Positions 25,663 through 35,952 of a stretch of DNA of 64,000 bases are shown here, in pieces; position 1 is the first letter of the stretch; every line of letters begins with the position of its first letter. The notes under the pieces are model-generated. The model worked only from the letters and a program-made list of their open reading frames with translations. It was not told where the DNA came from and searched no databases. The DNA lies in NCBI GenBank assembly GCA_964599655.1, contig CAZRGV010000009.1:1-64000 (forward strand). The letters are read 5' to 3'. The position numbers were made by a program, and so were the translations under genes. Source of the stretch: CAZRGV01 sp964599655 (GTDB lineage: Bacteria; Planctomycetota; Planctomycetia; Isosphaerales; Isosphaeraceae).

Positions 25663-26681
25663 GACCCTGCCGCCTTTCGTCGCTTGCGACGCCCCGCCGA
25701 GCGCGGCCGTCGCGGGCCGGAAACGGCGGAATCGCGACGGATCGAGCGCGAGGTTCGATCGTTCAGAATGTAGGTCGGTCTCTGTTTCGATTCAATAAAT
25801 ATCAATCGAACATATTCACCGATGATCCCAAGACTGACCAGTTGGACCGAACCCATGAACAGCACGACGACGATGGTGCTGGCCCAGCCTCGAGGGGCGG
25901 TTTGGGCGGCCAGCGCGTCGGCCAGGACCCAGACGGTCAAACCCGCGGCGATGGCGGCGGTTAGCAGGCCGAGGTAGGTGACCAGACGGAGGGGATATCC
26001 GCTGAAACTGACGAGGCCGTCGACGGCCAGCGCGACGAGAGCGCGGAGCGAGTACTTGGAGCGTCCGCCGGCTCGAGCGTCGCGATCGTAGGGAAGTCCG
26101 ACCTGGCGAAACCCGACGAAGGTTCGGAGCCCTCGGATGAAGCGAGCCCGCTCGGGAAGACCGTTGAGCGCGTCGACGACCCGGCGATCCATCAGGCAGA
26201 AATCGCCGCTGTCGAGCGGGATGTCGAGGTCGCTGATCGTGTTCAGCAGGCGGTAGAAGGCGAAGTAGGCCAGCCGTTTGAGCGGACCTTCCTTGCGATG
26301 TCGTCGAACGGCGAAGACCACGTCGTGCCCGTCGCGCCAGAGTCGAACGAGTCGGGGGATCAGCTCGGGCGGATCCTGGAGATCGCCGTCCATGACGACG
26401 ACCGCGAGGCCCCTGGCATGGTCGAGCCCGGCCGTGACGGCGGCTTGATGGCCGAAGTTGCGGCTGAGCCGGAGCGGGACGATTCGAGGGTCGGCCCCGG
26501 CGAAGGCGTCGATCAACGTCGACGTGGCGTCCCGGCTCCCATCGTCGACAAGCAGGATTTCATACGATGTTTCCAGGCCGCGCAAGGTATCGCAGAGGCG
26601 TCGATAGAGCTCGGCCACGTTCTCCTGCTCGTTGTGCAAGGGCACAACGACGCTGATTTCCGGAGGGGCCAGATCCGACAC
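25659..26681 (-). CDS. Membrane-associated glycosyltransferase family 2 (DPM1/GtrB-like)
   Basis: A 340-residue protein. GTG 26681 is chosen because GGAGG lies eight bases upstream; GTG 26759 would add 26 residues without a good site. The GT-A domain starts at ISVVVPLHNEQENV, has LLVDDGSRD, and the metal-binding DGD at residues 98-100 (VVMDGDLQDPPE). Two hydrophobic segments near residues 230-300 (YLGLLTAAIAAGLTVWVLA and IVVVLFMGSVQLVSLGIIG) anchor it in the membrane. Relatives transfer a sugar from a nucleotide donor to polyprenyl phosphate. Its last bases overlap the methyltransferase start (GTGA), showing translational coupling. Confidence 0.88.
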   Translation of the reverse strand: MSDLAPPEISVVVPLHNEQENVAELYRRLCDTLRGLETSYEILLVDDGSRDATSTLIDAFAGADPRIVPLRLSRNFGHQAAVTAGLDHARGLAVVVMDGDLQDPPELIPRLVRLWRDGHDVVFAVRRHRKEGPLKRLAYFAFYRLLNTISDLDIPLDSGDFCLMDRRVVDALNGLPERARFIRGLRTFVGFRQVGLPYDRDARAGGRSKYSLRALVALAVDGLVSFSGYPLRLVTYLGLLTAAIAAGLTVWVLADALAAQTAPRGWASTIVVVLFMGSVQLVSLGIIGEYVRLIFIESKQRPTYILNDRTSRSIRRDSAVSGPRRPRSAGRRKRRKAAGS

Positions 26682-26848
26682 GAGCCGAGCCTCCAACGCG
26701 AAGCCCCCACTCTCGTTCCGTCTCGAAGGGCGCCTGAGCGGGGCCAACCCCCGAAGCACCTGGGGGAGAACTTACCAGAATCCCTGGGGCTTGAAGAGGC
26801 CGGATTCCGCCTCTGGTTCTCGGTTTGCGAGGGACTCTCGAAGTGACG

Positions 26849-26877
26849 TTGACAGCCGGGTGGAATTCACCGATATT
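26849..26877 (+). promoter_or_regulatory. Candidate sigma70 promoter of the epimerase operon
   Basis: A perfect -35 box TTGACA (26849-26854) is followed after 17 nt by GATATT (26872-26877), four of six matching the -10 consensus. It would give a leader of about 270 nt before the epimerase start at 27153. The spacer 26682-27152 otherwise shows nothing recognisable and separates this operon from the divergent GT2 gene. Confidence 0.45.
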
Positions 26878-27152
26878 GCCACCCCGGCGAGCCGACCCCA
26901 GGCTCGCGGCCCGACCGTTGAAGCCACGCCGAAGGATGAGGCGTCTCGTTCGGCCGCGAGTTCGAACCACCGATGGACGCGCTTGAGGCCGACCCGCCAC
27001 GATTCGCAACGCAAGACCACCAAGAGTCGGCCGCACGGACGGGGCCTGGCGCGTTCGTACGACCCGCTCCACGACCGGAATGAACCGACCACACGATCGC
27101 GCAACCCAATGACGCACCAGGCGCGTCGCGAACACCACGGATGGGGCTCACC

Positions 27153-28100
27153 ATGCGAATCCTCGTCACCGGCGGAGCCGGCTACGTCGGGTCGACCCTT
27201 GTCCCCATGCTGCTCGACCAGGGGCACCGCGTGCGCGTGCTCGATGCCCTGAAGTTTGGCGGGCATGGGCTCTTGCCCTGCTGCTCGAACCGGTTTTTCG
27301 AGCTGCAAAAAGGGGACATCTGCGACGAGAAGGCCGTGGCCAAGGCGCTCGAAGGCGTCGAGGCGGTCGTGCACCTGGCGGCCATCGTCGGCTATCCCGC
27401 CTGCAAGAAGGAACCGCACGTCGCTCAGGCGACGAACGTCGAAGGGACCCGCACGCTCCTGCGGTTGCGGAAGCCCGACCAGAAGTTCGTTTTCGCGTCG
27501 ACCGGAAGCATTTATGGATCGGTGCCCGACTACATCTGCAACGAGAACACGCCCCGAGCGCCGATCACGCTCTATGGCGAGACCAAGGCCCAGGCCGAGG
27601 AGATGGTCCTCCAGGCCGGCAACAGCGTCGCCTACCGCTACGCGACGGCCTTCGGCGTGAGCAACCGGATGCGGCTCGACCTGATGCCGAACGACTTCAC
27701 CTACCAGGCGGTGAAGAATCGCAGCCTGATCGTGTATGAAGGTGGATTCAAGCGAACGTTCGTCCACGTTCGCGACATGGCCCGTTCGATCGTCTTCGCC
27801 CTGGAGCGCTGGGACGAGGTGAAGGACGACGTTTATAACGTTGGCCATGAAAGCATGAATTTTACCAAGGAAGACGTCGCGCGGCAGATTCTCAAGCACG
27901 TGGATTATTACCTCCACTTCGCGGAGGTTGGCCACGACGCCGACCAGCGCAATTACGAGGTCAGCTACGAGAAGATCCGCAGGANNNNNNNNNNNNNNNN
28001 NNNNNNNNNNNNNNNNNNNNNNNNNNNNNNNNNNNNNNNNNNNNNNNNNNNNNNNNNNNNNCAGTTGATCGAGTTCCAGAACCCGTTCGCGAACGTCTGA
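27153..28100 (+). CDS. NAD-dependent epimerase/dehydratase (extended SDR), contains gap
   Basis: An extended short-chain dehydrogenase of about 315 residues acting on a nucleotide sugar. ATG 27153 (MRILVTGGAGYVGS) is chosen; ATG 27141 is four codons upstream in frame. The NAD site GGAGYVG is at residues 7-13, the catalytic serine region is FASTGSIYG, and the Tyr/Lys pair lies in LYGETKAQAEE. FVHVRDMARSIVFALE is a typical sugar-binding/cofactor segment. A 77-base N run (27985-28061) hides about 26 residues near the C-terminus, but the reading frame agrees on both sides. Substrate is unknown. It leads an operon with the fucose-synthase-like epimerase and a GT4. Confidence 0.87.
   Translation: MRILVTGGAGYVGSTLVPMLLDQGHRVRVLDALKFGGHGLLPCCSNRFFELQKGDICDEKAVAKALEGVEAVVHLAAIVGYPACKKEPHVAQATNVEGTRTLLRLRKPDQKFVFASTGSIYGSVPDYICNENTPRAPITLYGETKAQAEEMVLQAGNSVAYRYATAFGVSNRMRLDLMPNDFTYQAVKNRSLIVYEGGFKRTFVHVRDMARSIVFALERWDEVKDDVYNVGHESMNFTKEDVARQILKHVDYYLHFAEVGHDADQRNYEVSYEKIRRXXXXXXXXXXXXXXXXXXXXXXXXXXQLIEFQNPFANV
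27985..28061. other. Assembly gap (77 N) inside the epimerase gene
   Basis: The frame is the same before and after the gap, and the missing length of about 26 codons fits the expected C-terminal region, so the gap size is probably close to correct. Confidence 0.95.
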
Positions 28101-28250
28101 CATCCGGCCGCGATGGGGGAGGACGGCCTCGCGCGGCGAACCGACCACCGCGAGGCCCAACCGCAACACCCCCGAGGAAGGACCACGTTCCGAGACGAGT
28201 CCACCTGCCCGCGCTTCCCTGAATGTGATGCCCAGGTTGAGGGACAACTG

Positions 28251-29213
28251 ATGAAGAGCTTCTGGTCTGATAAGCGCGTGACGGTCACCGGCGGCGCGGG
28301 CTTTCTTGGCCAGCACGTGGTGCGGCGGCTCGAGAGCTACGGCGCGACGGTGTACGTGCCGCGGAAGCGGGACTACGACCTCACGTCGCTCGACGCGTGC
28401 CTTCGTTGCTTGCTCGAACATCCGTGCGACCTGCTGATTCACGCCGCGGCCTATTACGGCGGAATCGGGATCAACGTCAACGAACCGGCCAGGCTGTATT
28501 ACACGAACCTGGTGATGGGGGCCAACCTGATGGAAGCCGCGCGGTTGGCCCGTGTCGGCAAGGTGGTCAACATCGGCACGGCGTGCAGCTACCCGGGCTA
28601 CCTGGAGGGCCACCTCAAGGAAGAGGACCTGTGGGCCGGGCCTTGCCACGCCAGCGTGGTAAACTACGGACTCACGAAGAAAATGCTGGCCGTGCAGGGA
28701 CTGGCCTACCAGAAGCAGTACGGCCTGAACTCGATTCACCTGATCCTGACGAATCTCTACGGTCCGGGCGACTCGTATAACCCGGATCGTTCGCACGTCG
28801 TCGCGGCCTTGGTTCGGAAGTGGGTCGAGGCCGAGATGGCCGGGGCGCCGAGCGTGGAGGTCTGGGGTACGGGCAAGGCGATTCGTGAATTTATCTACGT
28901 CGAAGATTGCGCGGATGCGATTGTGCTTGCCGCGGAGGTGTACGACGACGCGAGTTTGCCCTTGAACATTGGCACGGGAAGGGGCACCTCGATCCGCGAG
29001 CTGGCCGAGACCATCCACGACGTTTCGGGCTACCGGGGCAAGATGGTCTGGAACACCGACAAGCCCGACGGCGCTCCGATGAAGGTGCTCGACGTGACTC
29101 GCATGACGAAAGTGCTCGACGGCTGGAAGGCGCCGACCTCGCTTCGGGAGGGTCTGGCCAGGACCGTGGCCTGGTACCGGGCGAACAAGACCGACGCCGA
29201 CCGGAAGTGGTGA
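28251..29213 (+). CDS. GDP-L-fucose synthase-like NAD-dependent epimerase
   Basis: A 320-residue extended short-chain dehydrogenase starting at ATG 28251 after a TTGAGGGA site. The cofactor loop TGGAGFLG covers residues 13-20. The stretch LIHAAAYYGGIGINVNEPA and the serine segment NIGTACSYPG, followed by the NYGLTKKM Tyr/Lys pair and NLYGPGDSY, resemble GDP-fucose synthase (WcaG/Fcl), the epimerase-reductase that makes GDP-L-fucose from GDP-4-keto-6-deoxymannose. A GDP-mannose dehydratase is not in the window, so the exact substrate is unproven. It follows the first epimerase by 150 nt and precedes a GT4 by 85 nt. Confidence 0.83.
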   Translation: MKSFWSDKRVTVTGGAGFLGQHVVRRLESYGATVYVPRKRDYDLTSLDACLRCLLEHPCDLLIHAAAYYGGIGINVNEPARLYYTNLVMGANLMEAARLARVGKVVNIGTACSYPGYLEGHLKEEDLWAGPCHASVVNYGLTKKMLAVQGLAYQKQYGLNSIHLILTNLYGPGDSYNPDRSHVVAALVRKWVEAEMAGAPSVEVWGTGKAIREFIYVEDCADAIVLAAEVYDDASLPLNIGTGRGTSIRELAETIHDVSGYRGKMVWNTDKPDGAPMKVLDVTRMTKVLDGWKAPTSLREGLARTVAWYRANKTDADRKW

Positions 29214-29298
29214 TCGGAGACGGAGAGTCGAACGATCCGAGCGGCGAAGTTCTCGCGAGAACGCCTCGCCGCGGACAACTCAACGAAGGACGCCGATC

Positions 29299-30717
29299 AT
29301 GAGGGCAAGGAAGCCGCTCAGGGTGGGACCGCCTCGTCGATGGCGACCCGAACCGAAAGCGACAACGGCGGTCGCGGTTCCGAATATCCGGCCTGGATTC
29401 AAGCCGGTCGGAGCGACGAGGATTCTGTTCATCAATCAGTATTACTGGCCGGATCACGTTTCGACGGCGCAACACCTCACCGATCTGGCGGAGTCGCTGG
29501 CCGAGCAAGGTTACGACGTGCACGTGCTCTGCGGCCGTCGTGGATCGAGACCAGGCTCGGCCGCGCGTCCCGCGTCGGAAATCCACAACGGCGTGACGAT
29601 TCACCGGGTCGGCGCGACCTCGCTGGGACGGATCAACACGTTTCGGCGCATGACCGATTACCTCAGCTTTCACGCCGGCGCGGCGGTCCGGGCTCTCCGG
29701 CTGCCGAGGTTCGACGTGGTGGTGACGCTGACCACACCCCCGCTCATCGGGCTGATCGGAACGATCCTCCGCCGCATCCATGGCTCGCAACACATTTACT
29801 GGAGCATGGATCTCCATCCCGATGCCAGCCTGGCGCTGGGGAAGATGTCGAGACGGCAACCGCTGGTCGCCGGGCTCTCCTGGCTGAGCGACGCCGTTTA
29901 CCGACAGGCCGACCGCGTGGTCGTCCTCGGCTCGTACATGGCCGATCGAATCGAGGCCAAGGGGGTACGGCCGCAGCGGTTGGTCCGCATCCCGGTCTGG
30001 AGCCGAAGGGATGAGGTCTATCCGCTGCCCCGGACGTCGCACCCGCTCCGAGCGTCGCTTGGCCTGCGGGACAAGTTCGTGGCGATGTACTCGGGCAACG
30101 TGGGACTGGCGCACACCTTTGACGAGATTCTCGAAGCCGCGAGGCGACTCCGGCACCGCGAGGACATCGTCTTCCTCTTCGTCGGCGATGGTCCCCGCTT
30201 GAAGGAGATTCAGTCGGCCAAAACGGCCGAACGGCTCGACAACATCCGCCTTCTCGACTATTTCCCTCGCGAACAACTGCACGCCTCGCTTTCGCTCGCA
30301 GATGTTCACCTGATCACAATGCGAAGGGAAATGACGGGGATCGTGGTGCCCGGCAAGCTCTACGGCGCGATGGCCTCGGCCCGCCCGACGGTGTTCGTCG
30401 GCCCCGAGCACTGTGAATCGGCCGACACGATCCGTCGGGCGGACTGCGGCATCACGGTTCGTTCCGGTGAACCCCACGAGCTCGTCCGTGCCCTCGAACG
30501 ACTCGCCGCCGACCGAGATCTCGCGGACGCCATGGGTCAGCGCGGCCTGTCGGCGTTCATCGCCGAGTTCGAACGAGAGGGGTGCTGCTCCCAATGGAAC
30601 TGGATGATCGCCGAACTGATCGGCGCCTCGCCCGTCGAGATCGCCGTCGATTCCCCCGCGGCCTCCGCCTCACCGTCGAGACGGACCGAACCGACCCCCG
30701 CGCGGGTTTCTTCATGA
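29299..30717 (+). CDS. Glycosyltransferase family 4 (WcaI-like)
   Basis: A 472-residue GT-B enzyme beginning at ATG 29299 with GAAGGA upstream. The first 35 residues are basic and variable; the core starts at ILFINQYYWPDHVSTAQHL, the N-terminal acceptor domain. The donor domain begins about residue 245 (FVAMYSGNVGLAHTFDEIL, VFLFVGDGPRL), and VPGKLYGAMASARP carries the sugar-nucleotide-binding region. The pattern matches WcaI-type transferases of colanic-acid-like gene sets, which transfer fucose or related sugars. This agrees with the fucose-synthase-like gene just upstream. A Ser/Pro-rich C-terminal tail of about 25 residues is additional. Confidence 0.87.
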   Translation: MRARKPLRVGPPRRWRPEPKATTAVAVPNIRPGFKPVGATRILFINQYYWPDHVSTAQHLTDLAESLAEQGYDVHVLCGRRGSRPGSAARPASEIHNGVTIHRVGATSLGRINTFRRMTDYLSFHAGAAVRALRLPRFDVVVTLTTPPLIGLIGTILRRIHGSQHIYWSMDLHPDASLALGKMSRRQPLVAGLSWLSDAVYRQADRVVVLGSYMADRIEAKGVRPQRLVRIPVWSRRDEVYPLPRTSHPLRASLGLRDKFVAMYSGNVGLAHTFDEILEAARRLRHREDIVFLFVGDGPRLKEIQSAKTAERLDNIRLLDYFPREQLHASLSLADVHLITMRREMTGIVVPGKLYGAMASARPTVFVGPEHCESADTIRRADCGITVRSGEPHELVRALERLAADRDLADAMGQRGLSAFIAEFEREGCCSQWNWMIAELIGASPVEIAVDSPAASASPSRRTEPTPARVSS

Positions 30718-30780
30718 TAACTAGAAAATCAGTATATACTTCCGTTAAATTATGAATAATACAATTGTAAAATAGATAGC
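30718..30780. other. AT-rich patch after the polysaccharide block
   Basis: About 60 bases of strongly AT-rich DNA immediately after the GT4 stop codon, including ATTATGAATAAT (an inverted repeat) and ACAATTGT (a palindrome). The contrast with the surrounding high-GC DNA is abrupt. Confidence 0.6.
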
Positions 30781-30805
30781 TCGACTCAGGAAATCGCGCT
30801 TCGCG

Positions 30806-30845
30806 GCGAACGGGAGGTCGGGATGGGCCCTGGCCTCCCGTTCGC
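30806..30845. terminator. Hairpin between convergent genes, possible bidirectional terminator
   Basis: A 12-bp perfect stem GCGAACGGGAGG (30806-30817) / CCTCCCGTTCGC (30834-30845) with a 16-nt loop lies between the convergent GT4 and hemL genes. There is no T tract on either side, so termination is inferred from position and stem strength. Confidence 0.5.
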
Positions 30846-30893
30846 GTGCGCGTTGTTCTGGAATCCGGCTGGTTCGCGCACCGCTCCCGCAAT

Positions 30894-32234
30894 TCAGGAC
30901 TCGGTGGCGCGAAGGGCCTCGGTGGCCGCGGCGATGGTCTGGTCGATGTCGGCCTCGGTGTGAGAAGCCGAGACGAAGGCCGCTTCGAACTGGCTGCAAG
31001 GGAGATAGACGCCTCGAGCGAGCATTTCCCAGAAGAAGCGCGCGAATCGCTTCGTGTCGCTTTGCTTGGCGTCCTCGTAATTCCAGACGGGTCCCTCGTG
31101 AAAGAAAAGTGTGATCATGCTACCGACCCGCTGGACGACGTGGGGAATTTTCGCGTCGGTGGCGGCCTTGCGGAGTCCCTCTTCGAGCCGCGCGGAGAGG
31201 GCTTCGAGGCGGTCGTAGGGGGGCTCGTCGCGGAGGATTTGCAAGGTCGAGAGGCCGGAGGCCATGGCGAGGGGGTTTCCCGAGAGGGTTCCCGCCTGGA
31301 ACACCGGGCCGGCGGGTGAGACGAAGTCCATCACCTTCGCCGAGGCCCCGTAAGCCGCCGCGGGCAGGCCGCCGCCGACGATCTTGCCGAGGGCGGTCAG
31401 GTCGGGCGTGACGCCGAACCGTTCTTGCGCGCCACCGAGGGCGAGCCGGAAGCCGGTCATCACCTCGTCAAAGACGAGGAAGGCCCCCTCCTTGTCGGCG
31501 ATTTCGCGGAGCCGTTCGAGGTAACCGGGCCTTGGGGGCACGAGCCCCATGTTGCCCGCGACTGGCTCGAGGAGGACCGCGGCGATCTGGCCGGGGAACT
31601 GGCGGAAGGCCTCGGCCACGGCGCCGGCGTCGTTGAAGTCGCAGAGAATCGTGTCGGCCACGGCGCCGGCCGTCACGCCGGGGCTGTTTGGGATTCCCAG
31701 CGTGGTCGCGGCCGAGCCCGCCTGAACCAGCAGGGCATCGACATGACCATGATAATGTCCTCGCATCTTGATGATCTTGTCGCGACCCGTGACGCCACGA
31801 GCGACCCGAACGGCCGACATCGTGGCTTCGGTACCGGAGGAGACGAAGCGTACTTTCTCGATCGATGGGACGGCCGAGGCGACGACCTCCGCGATTTCGA
31901 TTTCTCGAAGCGTGGGAGCGCCGAAGCTGGTGCCGGTTTCGAGAGCGTCGGCGACGGCGGCCTTCACCTTTGGGTGGCCGTGGCCGAGGATCATCGGGCC
32001 CCAGGAACCAATGTAGTCGATATATTGATGACCGTCGATGTCGTAAAGGTACTGTCCCTCCGCGCGGGCCATGAACGGTGGTTCGCCGCCCACGGCGCCG
32101 AAGGCGCGCGCGGGACTGTTCACGCCGCCTGGAATGATCTTGTTGGCGCGAGCAAATGCGGCGTGGCTCCTGGGCAACGCAAATCCGGGAACCGACCTGG
32201 CAGGCGTGGTCGCCGTCGGCTCGGTAGGGCTCAC
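30894..32234 (-). CDS. hemL: Glutamate-1-semialdehyde 2,1-aminomutase
   Basis: A 446-residue PLP enzyme that converts glutamate-1-semialdehyde to 5-aminolevulinate in the C5 route to tetrapyrroles. The start is GTG 32234 with AAGGA six bases upstream. The PLP-binding Lys is Lys284 in TALGKIVGGGLPAAAYG, preceded by the cofactor Asp256 in LVFDEVMTGFR. SGTEATMSAVRVAR is the phosphate-binding and gating block of the family. A short Thr/Pro-rich extension precedes the conserved core. It lies 93 nt downstream of hemB on the same strand, consistent with a haem-biosynthesis operon. Confidence 0.96.
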   Translation of the reverse strand: MSPTEPTATTPARSVPGFALPRSHAAFARANKIIPGGVNSPARAFGAVGGEPPFMARAEGQYLYDIDGHQYIDYIGSWGPMILGHGHPKVKAAVADALETGTSFGAPTLREIEIAEVVASAVPSIEKVRFVSSGTEATMSAVRVARGVTGRDKIIKMRGHYHGHVDALLVQAGSAATTLGIPNSPGVTAGAVADTILCDFNDAGAVAEAFRQFPGQIAAVLLEPVAGNMGLVPPRPGYLERLREIADKEGAFLVFDEVMTGFRLALGGAQERFGVTPDLTALGKIVGGGLPAAAYGASAKVMDFVSPAGPVFQAGTLSGNPLAMASGLSTLQILRDEPPYDRLEALSARLEEGLRKAATDAKIPHVVQRVGSMITLFFHEGPVWNYEDAKQSDTKRFARFFWEMLARGVYLPCSQFEAAFVSASHTEADIDQTIAAATEALRATES

Positions 32235-32327
32235 AGTCGGTCCTTTCTCTGGGTCTTTCGAACGGTTTCTGATTTCGGTACGTGGATTCCGGTCCTCGTA
32301 CGACCGATACGCATCATGCTTTCCGAG

Positions 32328-33335
<1,008 letters not shown>

Positions 33336-33595
33336 GGTCGATCCGGCGGGTTGGGCACGATTTCGGGCAAGAACGTGCTTCCAGCTTACCCCAGCATGAC
33401 CAGGGGCGTCGAGGACGTGATCGACTCGAGATCGGCCTGGTGGACGATCGGACGATCGGGAGGCGTGGGCAGCGCGGTTGAGGATCGGAGCGTACTGAAG
33501 CTCGGGTTGACGGCGGGTCCGAGGTCGGATATAGCCTGCCGCACCTCGCTTCCCAGCGCTCGTGCGCGCGCACGGAATCTCTTCGGGGCGGCTTG

Positions 33596-34801
33596 ATGAA
33601 CGCGGTCCGGTTCCTGGCGATGCTGGTCGGCCTGTTTCCGGTCGCCGGAGGGGCGGAGCCGCCCTGGTCGGGCTGGGTTGTGGCCGATTCGGTCGAGGTT
33701 TTCGAGGAGCCGGATTTCACGGGCTACGTGACGGGCCGGATTCGACGCGGGCAGCGCGTGGTCGTTCGCCGCGAAGGGCCCGAGGGCTGGCTGGCGATCG
33801 ATCCACCCAAGGGGTCATTTAGCTGGATCGAGCGCCAGGCGGTCGAGGAGCTCGGTGAGGACCGGGCACGGGTCAAGGTCCGTGCGGCGGCCGTGCGGCC
33901 GGGAAGCGATCAGGCCCGTTTGCCAGGCGGAAGGTGGGTCCCGGTGCGTCAAGGGACGATCGTCCACCTGCTCGATCGTCCGCCCTTGATCTTGCGGCTC
34001 CAGGGGCCGGGGAACCGATCGTGGTACGCGATCGAACCGGTGGCCGGGGAAGTGCGTTACGTGCGAACCGAGGGGATCAGCACGGTCGATCCGAACCATC
34101 TGCCCGACGTCGAAGCCGAGGCGCCGGCGGGGGTCAAACGGTTGCTGGAGCCGGGCGGAGCCGACCGACGATCGAGGCGGACCACGCGACGAGTCGACGT
34201 CCCGCCGATCGACGCGTCCTTCGCCACGGTCGGTCCCCCCATTCCTGAACGGGACCTGACGCCCCAGTTCGCGGCCGAACTGAGCCGGGTGGAAGCCGCC
34301 CACCGAGCCATGCTCCAGCAACCCCTGGAGTTCTGGCACTTTGAGACGATCCGGAACGATTACCAGCGCCTTCGAGACATGTCGGCCACGCCCGAGGAAC
34401 GAACGGCGGTGCGATTGCGCCTGGACCAGGTCGCGCGGCAAGAGGCCGTGGCGCGTGCCGTTCGTGAGCTGAGCGCGCTGGTGGAAAAGAGCCGCCGCCT
34501 TGATGGACAGGTCGACGCCATTCATGGGCGGTTGGCCGATCTGGCCACGTCGAGGGCCGCTCCCTTCGATGCCGAAGGCTTGTTCTTCAACTCCTCAAGG
34601 CTCATTGACGGGCGTAAAGTTTACGTCCTGATCGGGAACCGCGGCGAGGTGACGGCGTATCTCGAGGTTCCGCCGGGCCTGGAGGCAAGTCGCTACCTCT
34701 CGCGACGAGTGGGCGTGCGAGGTGAGCCGCGCTACAACGAGACGGCCAAGTCGCGCGTGATCCTCGTCCGGGACCTGGAGCCGCTCGACGAGGCCCCTTG
34801 A
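33596..34801 (+). CDS. Secreted SH3-like domain protein
   Basis: A 401-residue exported protein. ATG 33596 gives a signal peptide (FLAMLVGLFPVAGGA); an in-frame TTG lies one codon upstream. Residues about 25-85 (VVADSVEVFEEPDFTGYVTGRIRRGQRVVVRR) form a bacterial SH3-like fold, and a second, diverged copy follows (VKVRAAAVRPGSDQARLPGG). Residues 215-320 are helical and charged, likely a coiled coil. The last 80 residues (LFFNSSRLIDGRKVYVLIG) form another beta domain. SH3-like domains often bind the cell wall; a wall-associated role is inferred. It is divergent from hemB. Confidence 0.65.
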   Translation: MNAVRFLAMLVGLFPVAGGAEPPWSGWVVADSVEVFEEPDFTGYVTGRIRRGQRVVVRREGPEGWLAIDPPKGSFSWIERQAVEELGEDRARVKVRAAAVRPGSDQARLPGGRWVPVRQGTIVHLLDRPPLILRLQGPGNRSWYAIEPVAGEVRYVRTEGISTVDPNHLPDVEAEAPAGVKRLLEPGGADRRSRRTTRRVDVPPIDASFATVGPPIPERDLTPQFAAELSRVEAAHRAMLQQPLEFWHFETIRNDYQRLRDMSATPEERTAVRLRLDQVARQEAVARAVRELSALVEKSRRLDGQVDAIHGRLADLATSRAAPFDAEGLFFNSSRLIDGRKVYVLIGNRGEVTAYLEVPPGLEASRYLSRRVGVRGEPRYNETAKSRVILVRDLEPLDEAP

Positions 34802-34844
34802 CGGGCGTGGAATCGACCGAACCGGTGTCGTAAACCGTGCCTTC

Positions 34845-35870
34845 TCAATGAGTCGCGATCGCTTCCGGCGTCGGATCGGAGGTTCGATCAACCGGGACCG
34901 CGCTGCGGCTGGGCTCGCTCCTGGGGCGGGGAAGGCGAGGCGGTTCGATCCGAGGCAGGTCGGGATTCTGCGCCGCGCCGGTCTCGACGATCAGTCCGTA
35001 CTGGGCGCCCCAGGCGATCAGGCGGGCCAGACCTTCGCGGCGGATCTCGACGGGCAGATGCTTGGTCGATCCGATCGTGCCGATTGGGAAGACACGTCCT
35101 CCTTCAAAGGCGTCGCGAAGCCGCTCGGACCAGCCGAGCGGGCTCAACGCCTGCTCGAGCGGGGTTGTCATGGCGAGGTGCAGGAAGAGGTAGTGGGTCA
35201 CCACGCGCCGAACTCCGGCCGACGCCAGGGCTTCGAACAGGGGAATCACGTTTTCGCGGGTGTCGGTCAGCCCCGGCACGAGCGGCTCGAAACGCGCCTC
35301 AACGGTCACTCCCGAGGCGACGAGCCGGGTCAGGTCGCGGATTCGCCCCCGAGGCGAGGCGGCTCTTGGTTCGAGAGCCCGGCTGATCGCTCGGTTCAAG
35401 GTCAGGACGCCCAGGGCCACGCGCACCAGCTCGGCATGCTCGGCTAGCAGCTCGAAAAGGGCCTTCGGAATACGCCCTCGGGTCGTGAGGACGATCGGAA
35501 TACCCCGCCGGAGAAGCACTTGCACCGCCCGAACCGCCTCGGCCCGGATGCCTCGGTGGGGAGGGAACGGGTCACTCGACGGGCTCAGGACCACTCGTTG
35601 AACTTCGCCGCCAAGGTCGTTGAGCGCGGTTTCGAGCGCCTCGGCGCTGAACGGGTCGAACAGGACCCGATCGGCTCCTGGCCAGCGAGACGCTCCACGG
35701 ATATGACAGTAGGCGCAACCGTGAAGGCAGCCGGCCGTGAGGTCGAGACCGAAAACCCCGGGAGCCGTCGGTGAGGGGCGCAGAACCCGCCCCTTTCGTG
35801 CCACGTGAATCACCCTCGGCCAGACCAAGGGCCCCTCGTCCCACATCGCGCTGCCCTCCGCGACGGACAT
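34845..35870 (-). CDS. Radical SAM protein (SPL-like)
   Basis: A 341-residue protein with the radical SAM iron-sulphur signature CLHGCAYC (Cys48, Cys52, Cys55), preceded by FGLDLTAGC. Downstream, VVLSPSSDPFPPHRG and VLTTRGRIPKALFELL fit the SAM-binding and barrel segments of spore-photoproduct-lyase-like proteins. These use a 4Fe-4S cluster and SAM to generate a 5'-deoxyadenosyl radical; the substrate here is unknown. A Pro/Arg-rich tail of about 35 residues follows the barrel. It lies 82 nt downstream of the WD40-cytochrome gene on the same strand, though the link may be accidental. Confidence 0.8.
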   Translation of the reverse strand: MSVAEGSAMWDEGPLVWPRVIHVARKGRVLRPSPTAPGVFGLDLTAGCLHGCAYCHIRGASRWPGADRVLFDPFSAEALETALNDLGGEVQRVVLSPSSDPFPPHRGIRAEAVRAVQVLLRRGIPIVLTTRGRIPKALFELLAEHAELVRVALGVLTLNRAISRALEPRAASPRGRIRDLTRLVASGVTVEARFEPLVPGLTDTRENVIPLFEALASAGVRRVVTHYLFLHLAMTTPLEQALSPLGWSERLRDAFEGGRVFPIGTIGSTKHLPVEIRREGLARLIAWGAQYGLIVETGAAQNPDLPRIEPPRLPRPRSEPSRSAVPVDRTSDPTPEAIATH

Positions 35871-35952
35871 GCACTTCTGAACAGTCCAACGAGGATTGTA
35901 CTGGTCAGAAGTTCAGAAGGCAACCGCGAAGTCGCAATCGAGGGGAGCGCGA

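Noticed and set aside
30718..30780. Phage or integrative-element attachment site
   Set aside because: No tRNA, integrase or direct-repeat partner nearby; only the AT-rich composition is unusual.
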